From: Lachnoanaerobaculum saburreum DSM 3986
GTDB taxonomy: Bacteria > Bacillota > Clostridia > Lachnospirales > Lachnospiraceae
DNA: 64,000 nucleotides
Assembly (NCBI RefSeq): GCF_000185385.1
Contig: NZ_GL622296.1
Coordinates: 1,971,915-2,035,914 of the forward strand
Reading direction: 5' to 3'
Each line of letters starts with the position of its first letter. Position 1 is the stretch's first letter. Below are positions 45,101 to 52,206 of the stretch, piece by piece. Below the pieces are notes generated by a model. That model had not been told where the DNA came from. It worked only from the letters and a program-made list of their open reading frames with translations, and did not search any database. A program made the translations under genes and the position numbers.

Positions 45101-45386
45101 CATTTCGTAATTTAAGCTCAAACTCTGTACCATATAGACTGTTTTCTCTACTTATCCTCGGAATATAAAATTCTCTCTTTTGCTTCTCAACTTTTTCCTT
45201 GATAAATGTTGGAGACGTAAATATAAAACGACATTCATCTATCTCTTCCAACTGCTTTTTCAATTCTTTATATGCATACATAGAAAAGCAAGCTGCAGCT
45301 ATTGATACCTTGCTTCCTTTCCTTATAGTAGATAACATATCATCTCGAACAATATTTTTGATATTATCAAACATCTTAATATCCAT
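42150..45386 (-). CDS. SNF2-type helicase with N-terminal PLD-like domain
   Basis: This 1078-aa protein starts with a PLD-like module (about residues 1-170, SIAAACFSMYAYKELKKQL and TSPTFIKEK) that lacks a clear HKD motif in what I can see. The superfamily 2 helicase core follows: Walker A LADSVGLGKT (271-280), DESH box (362-365), MLSATPVNNR, and motif VI IIQRFGRVDRIG. The C-terminal 250 residues are specific to this group. Such proteins translocate on double-stranded DNA and occur with DUF4391 and type III R-M genes in composite defence loci. It is the first gene of the operon and has a consensus promoter. Confidence 0.85.
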   Translation of the reverse strand: MDIKMFDNIKNIVRDDMLSTIRKGSKVSIAAACFSMYAYKELKKQLEEIDECRFIFTSPTFIKEKVEKQKREFYIPRISRENSLYGTEFELKLRNEMNQKAIAKECADWIKRKVTFKSNTTGENMPGFITVTSDADNIAYFPIEGFTTVDIGCERGNYCYNIVSRCNEHLSSNYIRIFESLWNDKKKLQNVTETVIENICTAYNENSPEFIYFMTLYNVFSEFLEDISEDELPNEATGFKQSKIWNMLYDFQCDAVLAIINKLERYNGCILADSVGLGKTFTALAVVKYYENRNKSVLVLCPKKLAENWNTYKDNYVNNPIASDRLNYDVLFHTDLSRAHGSSNGLDLDRLNWGNYDLVVIDESHNFRNGIGTHSNTVENRYVKLMDKIIRAGVKTKVLMLSATPVNNRFTDLKNQLAIAYEGDSKLINNKLDTAKTVDEIFRQAQRAFNNWGKLEQEYRTTDVLLKSLEFDFFELLDSVTIARSRKHIEKYYDTAKIGKFPERKKPISLRPRLTDLNSAINYNQIYEQLSLLSLCIYTPSNYIFPSKVQKYLELTHNKGDRLTQSGREEGIRRLMSINLLKRLESSVNSFCLTLKRIKSLIDSTVDAINRFEKYGNTEIDMYEVSDSELDMDDTNTDYFTVGKKVKIELSDMDYKTWRTELKNDADTLELLTLMVEDITPEHDSKLQELLRLISDKIENPINTGNKKVLIFSAFSDTAEYLYDNVSKYIKKKYGLNMAVITGSIDGKTTIKEFRATLNNVLTCFSPISKDREVLMPNSNEEIDILIATDCISEGQNLQDCDYLINYDIHWNPVRIIQRFGRVDRIGSKNKYIQLVNFWPDMDLDEYINLKGRVETRMKISVMTSTGDDDLINPEEKGDLEYRRQQLKRLQEEVVDIEDMSTGISIMDLGLNEFRLDLLEYIKANGDMDKKPKGMHAVVPATEELPEGVIFVLRNINNSVNIDNQNRIHPFYMVYIGTDGEVICDYLNPKKLLDNIRLLCKGKKEPIKELCKCFNEETDDGKNMCEMSELLSEAINSIIDSKEESDIDSLFSAGGTSALKSVVNGLDDFELICFLVVK

Positions 45387-45466
45387 CTATATTACTCCTT
45401 ATATGTTTCGCTCTCCTATTAATTATAATACCTACTCTTTCCCTTCGCTTGTACTCAGTTAATAGT

Positions 45467-45495
45467 ATTATCTATAGGTGAAACCTTCTTTACAA
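45467..45495 (-). promoter_or_regulatory. promoter of the restriction-modification operon
   Basis: On the minus strand, TTGTAA (45490-45495), 17 bp and GATAAT (45467-45472) lie 81 bases upstream of the helicase start, which has an AAGGAG site. Confidence 0.6.
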
Positions 45496-45517
45496 TATAC
45501 CACATTATACACAAGAA

Positions 45518-45546
45518 AAAAACTGTCGCAATCTGCAACAGTTTTT
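45518..45546 (-). terminator. terminator of the ksgA-nlpC unit
   Basis: AAAAACTGT (45518-45526) pairs with ACAGTTTTT (45538-45546), extended by GC/GC inside the loop. On the minus strand it is followed by TTCTTGTG after the T-run within the stem. It lies directly after the NlpC/P60 gene and separates it from the restriction operon. Confidence 0.75.
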
Positions 45547-45550
45547 ATAC

Positions 45551-47152
45551 TTAGAATATTCTCCAAGCTACTATAAAGTTATTTCTCCACCAACTTGACA
45601 TTCCGCTTCTTTTTACTCTTCCTCTTGAAGATGAAGCATCTATAATCTCTCCTCCACCGGCAGCGATACCTACATGGCCTGATACCACTACTATATCTCC
45701 CGCCTGTATATCTGAGAATGAACTTATTCTGGTATATCTTCCCGGATTTCTCCAGCCTGAAGATGTGATATAGGACTGACCTACACCCATCTGCTTTAGA
45801 ACCCAATAAACAAAACCTGAGCAGTCAAATGAGTTTGAACCCTTCGCACCCCAAACATAAGGACTTCCTATCTTTGAAGATGCAATACTGATCATATTTC
45901 CGACACTGCCTGAATATGAACCGCCGCCTGACTTACCGTTTTTACCGTTCTTTTCAGGCTTACCTGTCTTTTTATCATCCCTTGACGGTCCCTTTATTCC
46001 GTCCGTGTTTAATTTTGCAAAGGTCTGCGCTCCTGCTCTGCCGTCAGCCTCAAGACCGTTGTTACTTTGGAATCTCTTCAGAGCGGACTCCGTTATCTCG
46101 CCGAAGTATCCTGTAGCATTTGCCTCATTCAGATATCCCGCCTTAGCAAGGAGAGCCTGAAGTCTGCTTACCTGCTCATTCTGATCACCAAGCACCAGAC
46201 CGTTTGCCTTTGCCTCCTTTGAAAGGATAACCGCCCTTGTAGAAGGTCCCAAATAGCCGTCCACCACAAGGTCATTCTTTGACTGGAAAGTTCTGACTGC
46301 AAGTTCAGTATCATTGCCATATGTGCCGTCCGGACTTGAAGTCAAATATCCAAGTTGAAACAGTCTGTTTTGAATAGCCTGAACCACCTCACTGTGTTCA
46401 CCCAATGAAAGTGTGTTTGCCTTTATCTCATCTGAGTAAAGCAGATTCATAGTCTCACTTCCAACCTTACCGTCCTCACTCAACTGGTTTATCTGCTGAA
46501 GTTTCAGTGCCGCTTCTTGAGTCCTCTCATCATAAGTACCTGTTATCATATCTGCCGATGCCAGATAACCCAACTCATAGAGACGATTTTGGATTCTTTT
46601 TACATCCTCACCCACATCACCGAGCTTTGCCGCATAGTGCTTTGCATTGGCATCCATCAAAAGCGGCAATGTGGAGGGTCCTATGATACCGTCCTGTGCA
46701 AGACCGTTTTGTCTTTGGAAAATCATAACAGCCGCCTTTGTAACCTCACCGAAGTAGTTTGTAGGCTCATCATTGTCCATAAATCCAAGCTCCATAAGTC
46801 TTGACTGTACTCTGGCAATATATGAATGTTGTACGCCTTCTTCCAAAAGCTCAGGCCTCGGCTCCTCCGTCTCCACAGTGATATCAAGTGAAGGGAACTC
46901 ATTTCCGGCCTTTTCCATCGGCATTACTTTCGCGGCAGCCACCTGTGTTTCTGTGGTGGAATCCGAGGCACTTGTACTTGATGCAATATTTCTTGCACTC
47001 TTTCCTGACAGTGAAACGGCAATTATAGCCGCTATAGCTACTACACCTATTACACCGCCTGCCATTATTTTCTTATGCTTATCCATATCTTGGATAGTTT
47101 CTACTCTATCTTTTACGCCTCGTAAAAATTCATTATCTTTTTTCTTGCTCAT
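45551..47152 (-). CDS. membrane-anchored NlpC/P60 peptidoglycan hydrolase with PG-binding repeats
   Basis: This 533-aa protein has a short cytoplasmic part, one membrane helix (about residues 30-49), four PG_binding_1 repeats (about 88-380; each has a 'LGY/LGF' and a 'DGxxGxxT' unit), a Lys/Gly/Ser-rich linker, and a C-terminal NlpC/P60 domain. In that domain DCSGF holds the catalytic Cys444 and SGHVGI holds His493; Asp505 is a plausible third residue. It would cut stem peptides of peptidoglycan outside the membrane, probably between D-Glu and the diamino acid. It is encoded 20 bases after ksgA and ends at a clear terminator. Confidence 0.88.
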   Translation of the reverse strand: MSKKKDNEFLRGVKDRVETIQDMDKHKKIMAGGVIGVVAIAAIIAVSLSGKSARNIASSTSASDSTTETQVAAAKVMPMEKAGNEFPSLDITVETEEPRPELLEEGVQHSYIARVQSRLMELGFMDNDEPTNYFGEVTKAAVMIFQRQNGLAQDGIIGPSTLPLLMDANAKHYAAKLGDVGEDVKRIQNRLYELGYLASADMITGTYDERTQEAALKLQQINQLSEDGKVGSETMNLLYSDEIKANTLSLGEHSEVVQAIQNRLFQLGYLTSSPDGTYGNDTELAVRTFQSKNDLVVDGYLGPSTRAVILSKEAKANGLVLGDQNEQVSRLQALLAKAGYLNEANATGYFGEITESALKRFQSNNGLEADGRAGAQTFAKLNTDGIKGPSRDDKKTGKPEKNGKNGKSGGGSYSGSVGNMISIASSKIGSPYVWGAKGSNSFDCSGFVYWVLKQMGVGQSYITSSGWRNPGRYTRISSFSDIQAGDIVVVSGHVGIAAGGGEIIDASSSRGRVKRSGMSSWWRNNFIVAWRIF

Positions 47153-47172
47153 CTTTTCTTCCTTGTCAAAAT

Positions 47173-48045
47173 TTATTCTTGTAAATATTCTGCCAATTGT
47201 GCAAACTCATCTAAGCTAAGAGCTTCACCTCTTATCTTTTCAGACTTTCCAAGCAATGACAAAGCGTGAATTATCTTATTCTTTGAAAATTGAAGCCCCT
47301 CAAAATTTATAAGCGAGTTCACCAAAGTTTTTCTTCTTTGATTGAAACCTGCACGTATAATTTGGAACATCAATTTTTCATTTACTGTTTTGATAGGTTT
47401 ATCTTTGTAAATATCCAATCTTATAACACTTGATCCTACTTTAGGTCTTGGAATAAAACAATTTTGTGGAACAAATGCTACCACATATGGGTCAGAATAA
47501 TATTGTACTGCCAGTGACAATGCACCATAGTTCTTACTGCCGGGTGCGGCCTGCATTCTATCTGCCACTTCCTTTTGAATCATGACTGTAATACTGTCAA
47601 TATGAGTATGTGACTCCAATACATTCATGATAATAGGCGTTGTAATATAGTATGGTAAATTTGCTATAATCCTTATATTATCAAATTCACCATACTTTTG
47701 TATACATTCATCAATCAGCTTTTCTAAATCTACCTTTAAAAAATCAGCATTTATTAGCTCGGTATTTTTATAATCTTTTAATGTATCGCCAAGTATCGGC
47801 AATAAGTTTTTATCAATTTCAACAGCTACAACCGCTTTAGCTGTAATTGCAAGGTACTGTGTAAGTGCCCCTATTCCGGGACCAATCTCTATAGCTAAAT
47901 CATTTTTGCCAAGTCCTGATTCCGAACATATCTTATCTAAGACATGTGTATCTATCAAAAAATTCTGACCGAACTTTTTTTGAAAGTTAAAATCATATTT
48001 TTTGATTATATCTATAGTATTTGCCGGATTAGCAATTTTTGTCAT
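47173..48045 (-). CDS. ksgA: 16S rRNA dimethyladenosine transferase KsgA/RsmA
   Basis: This 290-aa Rossmann methyltransferase dimethylates two adjacent adenines in the 3' terminal hairpin of 16S rRNA. Motifs are FNFQKKFGQNFLID, the SAM-binding AIEIGPGIGALTQ and the catalytic NLPYYITTPI. The longest ORF begins at 48066, but the ATG at 48045 has GGAG six bases ahead and gives the usual N-terminus MTKIANPANTIDIIKKY. The gene order metG-traX-tatD-ksgA resembles the common Firmicute metG-tatD-(rnmV)-ksgA cluster, with rnmV missing here. Confidence 0.95.
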   Translation of the reverse strand: MTKIANPANTIDIIKKYDFNFQKKFGQNFLIDTHVLDKICSESGLGKNDLAIEIGPGIGALTQYLAITAKAVVAVEIDKNLLPILGDTLKDYKNTELINADFLKVDLEKLIDECIQKYGEFDNIRIIANLPYYITTPIIMNVLESHTHIDSITVMIQKEVADRMQAAPGSKNYGALSLAVQYYSDPYVVAFVPQNCFIPRPKVGSSVIRLDIYKDKPIKTVNEKLMFQIIRAGFNQRRKTLVNSLINFEGLQFSKNKIIHALSLLGKSEKIRGEALSLDEFAQLAEYLQE

Positions 48046-48089
48046 CTTAATCTCCATACCACTCATGGTGTTGTCTAAATGAAAACTTA

Positions 48090-48875
48090 TTATTTCATCT
48101 TAGAATATAATCTTCTTGCATTTTCAAAGGTCTTTTTTATAATAAAATCCCTTGAAACTCCTTTTATCTCACTTATTCTATCTATAATATAAGTCAGATT
48201 CAAGGAAGAATTTCTCTTACCTCTATTCGGTACCGGTGCCAGATACGGACAATCCGTTTCCAATACAAAATCATCAAAAGAGATATCTTTCACAGTCTCT
48301 TCAAGTTTTTTTGCATTTTTGAATGTAACCACACCGCCTATACCAAGTAAATATCCAAGTCTTATAAACTCTCTCGCCATTTCCTTACTATAAGAATAGC
48401 AATGTATAATTCCTCCTACTCCCTCAAACTTCTTTAGAATATCAAATGTATCCTTAGCCGCATCTCTTGAATGAATGACTACAGGTAAATTATATTTTCT
48501 TGCTAAATCAAGTTGAGCGATAAAAGCTTTTTTTTGTATCTCTTTTTTCGGCTCATCATAATAATAGTCAAGTCCTATTTCACCTACAGCCACACATTTT
48601 TCATCTGAAAGCATCTCTTCCAATTTCAAAATGCTTTCAGAGTCTATTTCTTCACTTGAAGACGGATGAACTCCCACTGCCGCATAAACAAATTTATATT
48701 TATGTGCAAGCAAAAGACTTACCCTTGAGCTTTCCATTGAAGCTCCTATATTTACAACCCTTTTGATGCCTGTATCTTCAACATTATTTAAAAGCTCATC
48801 TCTGTCTTCATTAAATGCCTCATCATCATAATGGGCATGTGTATCTATTATATAAAATTCTTCTTTTTTGTCCAT
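48090..48875 (-). CDS. TatD family metal-dependent hydrolase
   Basis: This 261-aa TIM-barrel hydrolase has the metal-binding DTHAHYDDEAF near the N-terminus, GEIGLDYYYD, VVIHSRDA, IIHCYSYS and the closing ETDCPYLAP. The family comprises DNases with 3'-5' exonuclease activity and possibly a tRNA-related function. It lies between traX and ksgA in a conserved housekeeping cluster. Confidence 0.93.
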   Translation of the reverse strand: MDKKEEFYIIDTHAHYDDEAFNEDRDELLNNVEDTGIKRVVNIGASMESSRVSLLLAHKYKFVYAAVGVHPSSSEEIDSESILKLEEMLSDEKCVAVGEIGLDYYYDEPKKEIQKKAFIAQLDLARKYNLPVVIHSRDAAKDTFDILKKFEGVGGIIHCYSYSKEMAREFIRLGYLLGIGGVVTFKNAKKLEETVKDISFDDFVLETDCPYLAPVPNRGKRNSSLNLTYIIDRISEIKGVSRDFIIKKTFENARRLYSKMK

Positions 48876-48906
48876 GTAATATTTTCTTAAAATTTGCGTA
48901 ATGTTT

Positions 48907-49593
48907 TTATTGAAGCATATTTATCAAAAAAAATAAAACCAATAAATGTACGGGATAAAACAGATAAAATAAATATTTTAGGTCTTTTCCCTTTTTTCCA
49001 CTATACATATTTATAGGTATAAGACTGAAAAATGCTGTAGGTTCAAATGCAAAAATAATTGCAGTTGCAACATTCCTATATAATATCCTATCTCTAAAAA
49101 GGTATATACAGGCGACAGCCAAGGGACCTATAAACTCATAATCAAATCTGAGCAGCCATGCTGTAAAACAGCTTACCCCTACAAAAATAATACTGAAATC
49201 AGGATATTTCCTGATACAGCAAAGCATTATTATACATATAAGAAGTTCCCACATAACATTTTGATGATATATCTCAAATACCGTATTATAAAATGCCAAA
49301 TCATATGGCACTTCTGATATAATTGCAAACAATGCTAATCTGATTATATATTTTTTTATGTTCTTTGTGTGAACAAACCCCTCAACAAGTAAAAATACAT
49401 ATATCGGAAAGGCAATACGCCCTATCATTCTTGAAATAAAATACAGCCTTGTAGACATACCGGCACCGACCAATAAAAAAATCAAGCCGGTTGCTCCTAT
49501 ATGGTCTATAAGCATTGTAAGCATTGCGATATATTTTAATATCGCACCGGAAAAAATCCTTATATTTATTTGTTTCAATTTTATTTGTTTCAA
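48907..49593 (-). CDS. TraX family membrane protein
   Basis: This 228-aa protein has about six to seven membrane segments of the TraX family: LKYIAMLTMLIDHIGATGL, RIAFPIYVFLLVEGF, RLALFAIISEVPYDLAF and YLFYPVHLLVLF are all typical. The plasmid-encoded namesake acetylates F pilin, but chromosomal members in Firmicutes are uncharacterised and probably act as membrane acyltransferases. The start is TTG at 49593, four to five bases after AAGGAGGGG. The first ten codons are two near-identical 15-base units. Confidence 0.85.
   Translation of the reverse strand: MKQIKLKQINIRIFSGAILKYIAMLTMLIDHIGATGLIFLLVGAGMSTRLYFISRMIGRIAFPIYVFLLVEGFVHTKNIKKYIIRLALFAIISEVPYDLAFYNTVFEIYHQNVMWELLICIIMLCCIRKYPDFSIIFVGVSCFTAWLLRFDYEFIGPLAVACIYLFRDRILYRNVATAIIFAFEPTAFFSLIPINMYSGKKGKDLKYLFYLFYPVHLLVLFFLINMLQ
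49564..49593. repeat. 15-bp tandem duplication at the start of traX
   Basis: 49564-49578 and 49579-49593 are identical at 14 of 15 positions. Both encode a Met/Leu-Lys-Gln-Ile-Lys/Asn unit and both begin with TTG on the coding strand. The outer copy supplies the start codon next to the ribosome binding site. Confidence 0.7.
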
Positions 49594-49630
49594 GGCCCCT
49601 CCTTAAAATATTAAGGTTTTACTGTCTGTA

Positions 49631-51589
49631 TTATGATATTTCAGAACCCGGTTTTATATTTCTCTCAGGTGACACCAAACTTGCATTACCTTCGTCATCC
49701 TCCGCCAAAAGTATCATACCTTGACTTTCAAGTCCTGCAATCTTTTTCGGTGCAAGATTTGTTATCACCAAAACCTGCTTGCCTATCATATCCTTAGCGG
49801 AGTACCACTGTTTAATGCCGCTAAGAATCTGTCTTGTAGTATTTCCGACTTTTACCTGTGAGCAAAGAAGCTTTTTTGATTTTGGAACTTCTTCACACTT
49901 TACTATCTGTCCCACCTGTATCTGCAACTTTGCAAAATCGTCATACTCTATAACAGCCTTTGCCTCCACATCTACGCCTTCTGTATCTTCTTTATTTCCG
50001 TTCAGATTAAGAGTTTCCACCTTCTTTAATACTTCTTCAAGCTCAAGCCTTTTAAATAAAATCTCCGGATCCTTTGCTAACGTGGTACCGCTCATAAGGA
50101 GTCCGAACTTATTCATATCCTCAAGACTTCTCTTATTTGTTCCGAAGTACTCCAAAATTTTTTCTGAAGTCTCAGGCATAAAGCTGTATAAAAGTGTGGC
50201 GCCTATTGAAATAGACTCCGCCAGATTGTAAAGTACTGTCTGAAGTCTTGACTTTTTGTCCTCTTCTTTTGCAAGTATCCAAGGTGTAGTCTCATCAATA
50301 TATTTATTACATCTTTTGAACAATGTCCATATCTCACTGATGGCATCTGCCACACGAAGCTCCGACATCTTCCTTACCACCTTCTCAACAGTCATAAGTG
50401 CAACATCCTTTAAGTCGGTATCAACTTCCATTGCACCTGCCACACTCTCATCTTTGGTATCTGTAAGTACTCCGTCAAAGTACTTATTGGTCATAGATAT
50501 CGTTCTGCTCACCAGATTTCCAAGTACATTTGCAAGATCCGAATTGAACCTTTCCACCATCAGCTCCCAGCTGATTACACCGTCATTATCAAAAGGCATC
50601 TCATGTAATACAAAATATCTTACAGCATCCACACCGAAGAAATCCACCAAAGTATCCGCATATATTACATTTCCCTTTGACTTACTCATCTTACCGTCAC
50701 CTTGTAAGAGCCATGGATGACCGAACACCTGCTTTGGCAGCGGCAAATCAAGTGCCATAAGAAATATCGGCCAGTAGATTGTATGGAATCTTATTATATC
50801 CTTACCTATAAGGTGAAGATCCGCAGGCCAAAATCTTTTGAATCTTTCACTGCTGTTTCCGTCAACATCATATCCTATACCTGTAATATAGTTTGAAAGT
50901 GCGTCAAGCCACACATATGTGACATGCTTAGGATCAAACTCTACCGGTATTCCCCATGTAAAACTTGTTCTGCTTACACAAAGGTCCTGAAGTCCCGGCA
51001 ATAAGAAATTATTCATCATTTCATTTTTTCTTGAAACAGGCTGAATAAACTCAGGATGTTCATTGATATACTTGATAAGTCTGTCCGCATATTTGCTCAT
51101 CTTAAAGAAGTAAGCCTCTTCCTTTGCAGGATATACATCACCGCCACAATCAGGGCATTTGCCGTCTACAAGCTGTGAGTCCGTAAAGAATGACTCACAT
51201 GCTGTACAATACATTCCCTCATAACATCCCTTATAGATATCGCCTTGATCATAGAATTTTTTAAAAATCTTTTGAACCTGCTTTTTGTGATCTTCATCTG
51301 TAGTTCTGATAAACTTGTCATATGATGTGTTCATCAAATCCCAGATCTTTCTTATCTGTCCTGCCGCATTATCTACATACTCCTTTGGAGTAATTCCGGC
51401 ATCTTTTGCCTTATTCTCTATCTTCTGACCATGTTCATCCGTTCCGGTTTGAAAAAAAACCTCAAGTCCTTCTTCTCTTCTAAATCTGGCAATTGCATCA
51501 GCGAGTACTATCTCGTAAGTATTGCCTATATGGGGCTTACCTGAAGCATAGGCAATGGCAGTTGTTATATAATATGGTTTCTTGCTCAT
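49631..51589 (-). CDS. metG: methionine--tRNA ligase
   Basis: This 652-aa class I synthetase has the HIGN signature in SGKPHIGNTYE, a Cys4 zinc site (CTACESFF and CPDCGG), and GKMSKSKGNV. The C-terminal EMAP-like tRNA-binding domain begins near residue 550 (DFAKLQIQVGQIVKCEEVP). It charges tRNA-Met in the cytoplasm. The 69-base gap upstream is too short for, and shows no sign of, a T-box leader. Confidence 0.97.
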   Translation of the reverse strand: MSKKPYYITTAIAYASGKPHIGNTYEIVLADAIARFRREEGLEVFFQTGTDEHGQKIENKAKDAGITPKEYVDNAAGQIRKIWDLMNTSYDKFIRTTDEDHKKQVQKIFKKFYDQGDIYKGCYEGMYCTACESFFTDSQLVDGKCPDCGGDVYPAKEEAYFFKMSKYADRLIKYINEHPEFIQPVSRKNEMMNNFLLPGLQDLCVSRTSFTWGIPVEFDPKHVTYVWLDALSNYITGIGYDVDGNSSERFKRFWPADLHLIGKDIIRFHTIYWPIFLMALDLPLPKQVFGHPWLLQGDGKMSKSKGNVIYADTLVDFFGVDAVRYFVLHEMPFDNDGVISWELMVERFNSDLANVLGNLVSRTISMTNKYFDGVLTDTKDESVAGAMEVDTDLKDVALMTVEKVVRKMSELRVADAISEIWTLFKRCNKYIDETTPWILAKEEDKKSRLQTVLYNLAESISIGATLLYSFMPETSEKILEYFGTNKRSLEDMNKFGLLMSGTTLAKDPEILFKRLELEEVLKKVETLNLNGNKEDTEGVDVEAKAVIEYDDFAKLQIQVGQIVKCEEVPKSKKLLCSQVKVGNTTRQILSGIKQWYSAKDMIGKQVLVITNLAPKKIAGLESQGMILLAEDDEGNASLVSPERNIKPGSEIS

Positions 51590-51658
51590 CTGTTATTCCA
51601 CCTTTTTATGTATTATATGGTGCTTACGGTCAAAACCCGAAACACCTTTATATTGATT

Positions 51659-52117
51659 TCACTTATTATTAGTTTTTTCCAGTCTAATCCAAGTATTTAT
51701 TTTTTGCAAAGCACTCATCAGTGTATCACTCTCTATATCATCTAAGTTTTCAAGCATTGATTTGACCATTTCATCATGGAACTCTTCATATTTTATGAAT
51801 GCTTCCTTCCCCCTTTGTGAAAGCTTCACTAAGACTACTCTTTTATCTTTTTTTGACCTCTCTTTTATCACATATCCTTTCCTTACAAGACTGTTTATAG
51901 AAATAGTCAATGTTCCTATAGTTACTGCCAGTTCTTTTGCAATCATAGACATGTTTTTCTTACAATTCATTCCTATTGCACTTATCACATGTATATCATT
52001 ATTGGTCAAATCCTTAAATTCAGAGGTACTAAGAGCACTCTCCTGATAATCAAGTATATCATTAAATAACTTTACAAGGATTACTTTAAATTCCTTTGAA
52101 CTTTTCAAAATACTCAT
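51659..52117 (-). CDS. MarR family transcriptional regulator
   Basis: This 152-aa winged-helix regulator has HVISAIGMNCKKNMSMIAKEL, the recognition-helix region GTLTISINSLVRKGYV and the wing RSKKDKRVVLVKLSQRG. In its size and its 'NMSMIAKELAVTIGTLT' segment it resembles FabT-type members that control fatty-acid synthesis, but no fab genes are in the window. It is monocistronic with a near-perfect promoter; palindromes around that promoter suggest autoregulation. Confidence 0.88.
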   Translation of the reverse strand: MSILKSSKEFKVILVKLFNDILDYQESALSTSEFKDLTNNDIHVISAIGMNCKKNMSMIAKELAVTIGTLTISINSLVRKGYVIKERSKKDKRVVLVKLSQRGKEAFIKYEEFHDEMVKSMLENLDDIESDTLMSALQKINTWIRLEKTNNK

Positions 52118-52146
52118 CCTTTTTGCATCGGATACAATAATCCCAT

Positions 52147-52162
52147 GCTTAATTTATCAAGC
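52147..52162. promoter_or_regulatory. candidate MarR operator
   Basis: GCTTAATTTATCAAGC is an imperfect 16-bp palindrome just downstream of the promoter of the marR gene. The half-site TATCAAGC recurs at 52190-52197 over the -35 element, and the -10 element overlaps AGTAT/ATACT. The size and place fit MarR autoregulation. Confidence 0.45.
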
Positions 52163-52166
52163 AAGT

Positions 52167-52195
52167 ATTATACTAAATTTAATGAATAATATCAA
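52167..52195 (-). promoter_or_regulatory. consensus sigma-A promoter of marR
   Basis: On the minus strand, TTGATA (52190-52195), 17 bp and TATAAT (52167-52172) lie 50 bases upstream of the start codon. It is one of the best promoter matches in the window. Confidence 0.8.
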
Positions 52196-52206
52196 GCTTG
52201 GCAAAT

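Noticed and set aside
33431-45386. Prophage or integrative element carrying the defence genes
   Set aside because: No integrase, transposase, attachment-site repeats or tRNA gene is visible at either end.
42150-45386. DISARM or BREX system
   Set aside because: The helicase is PLD/SNF2-like, but no DrmB, DrmC, PglZ or BrxC-like genes are present, and the methyltransferase/nuclease pair is plainly type III.
51590-51658. T-box leader before metG
   Set aside because: The gap is only 69 bases and shows no T-box sequence or terminator/antiterminator pair.
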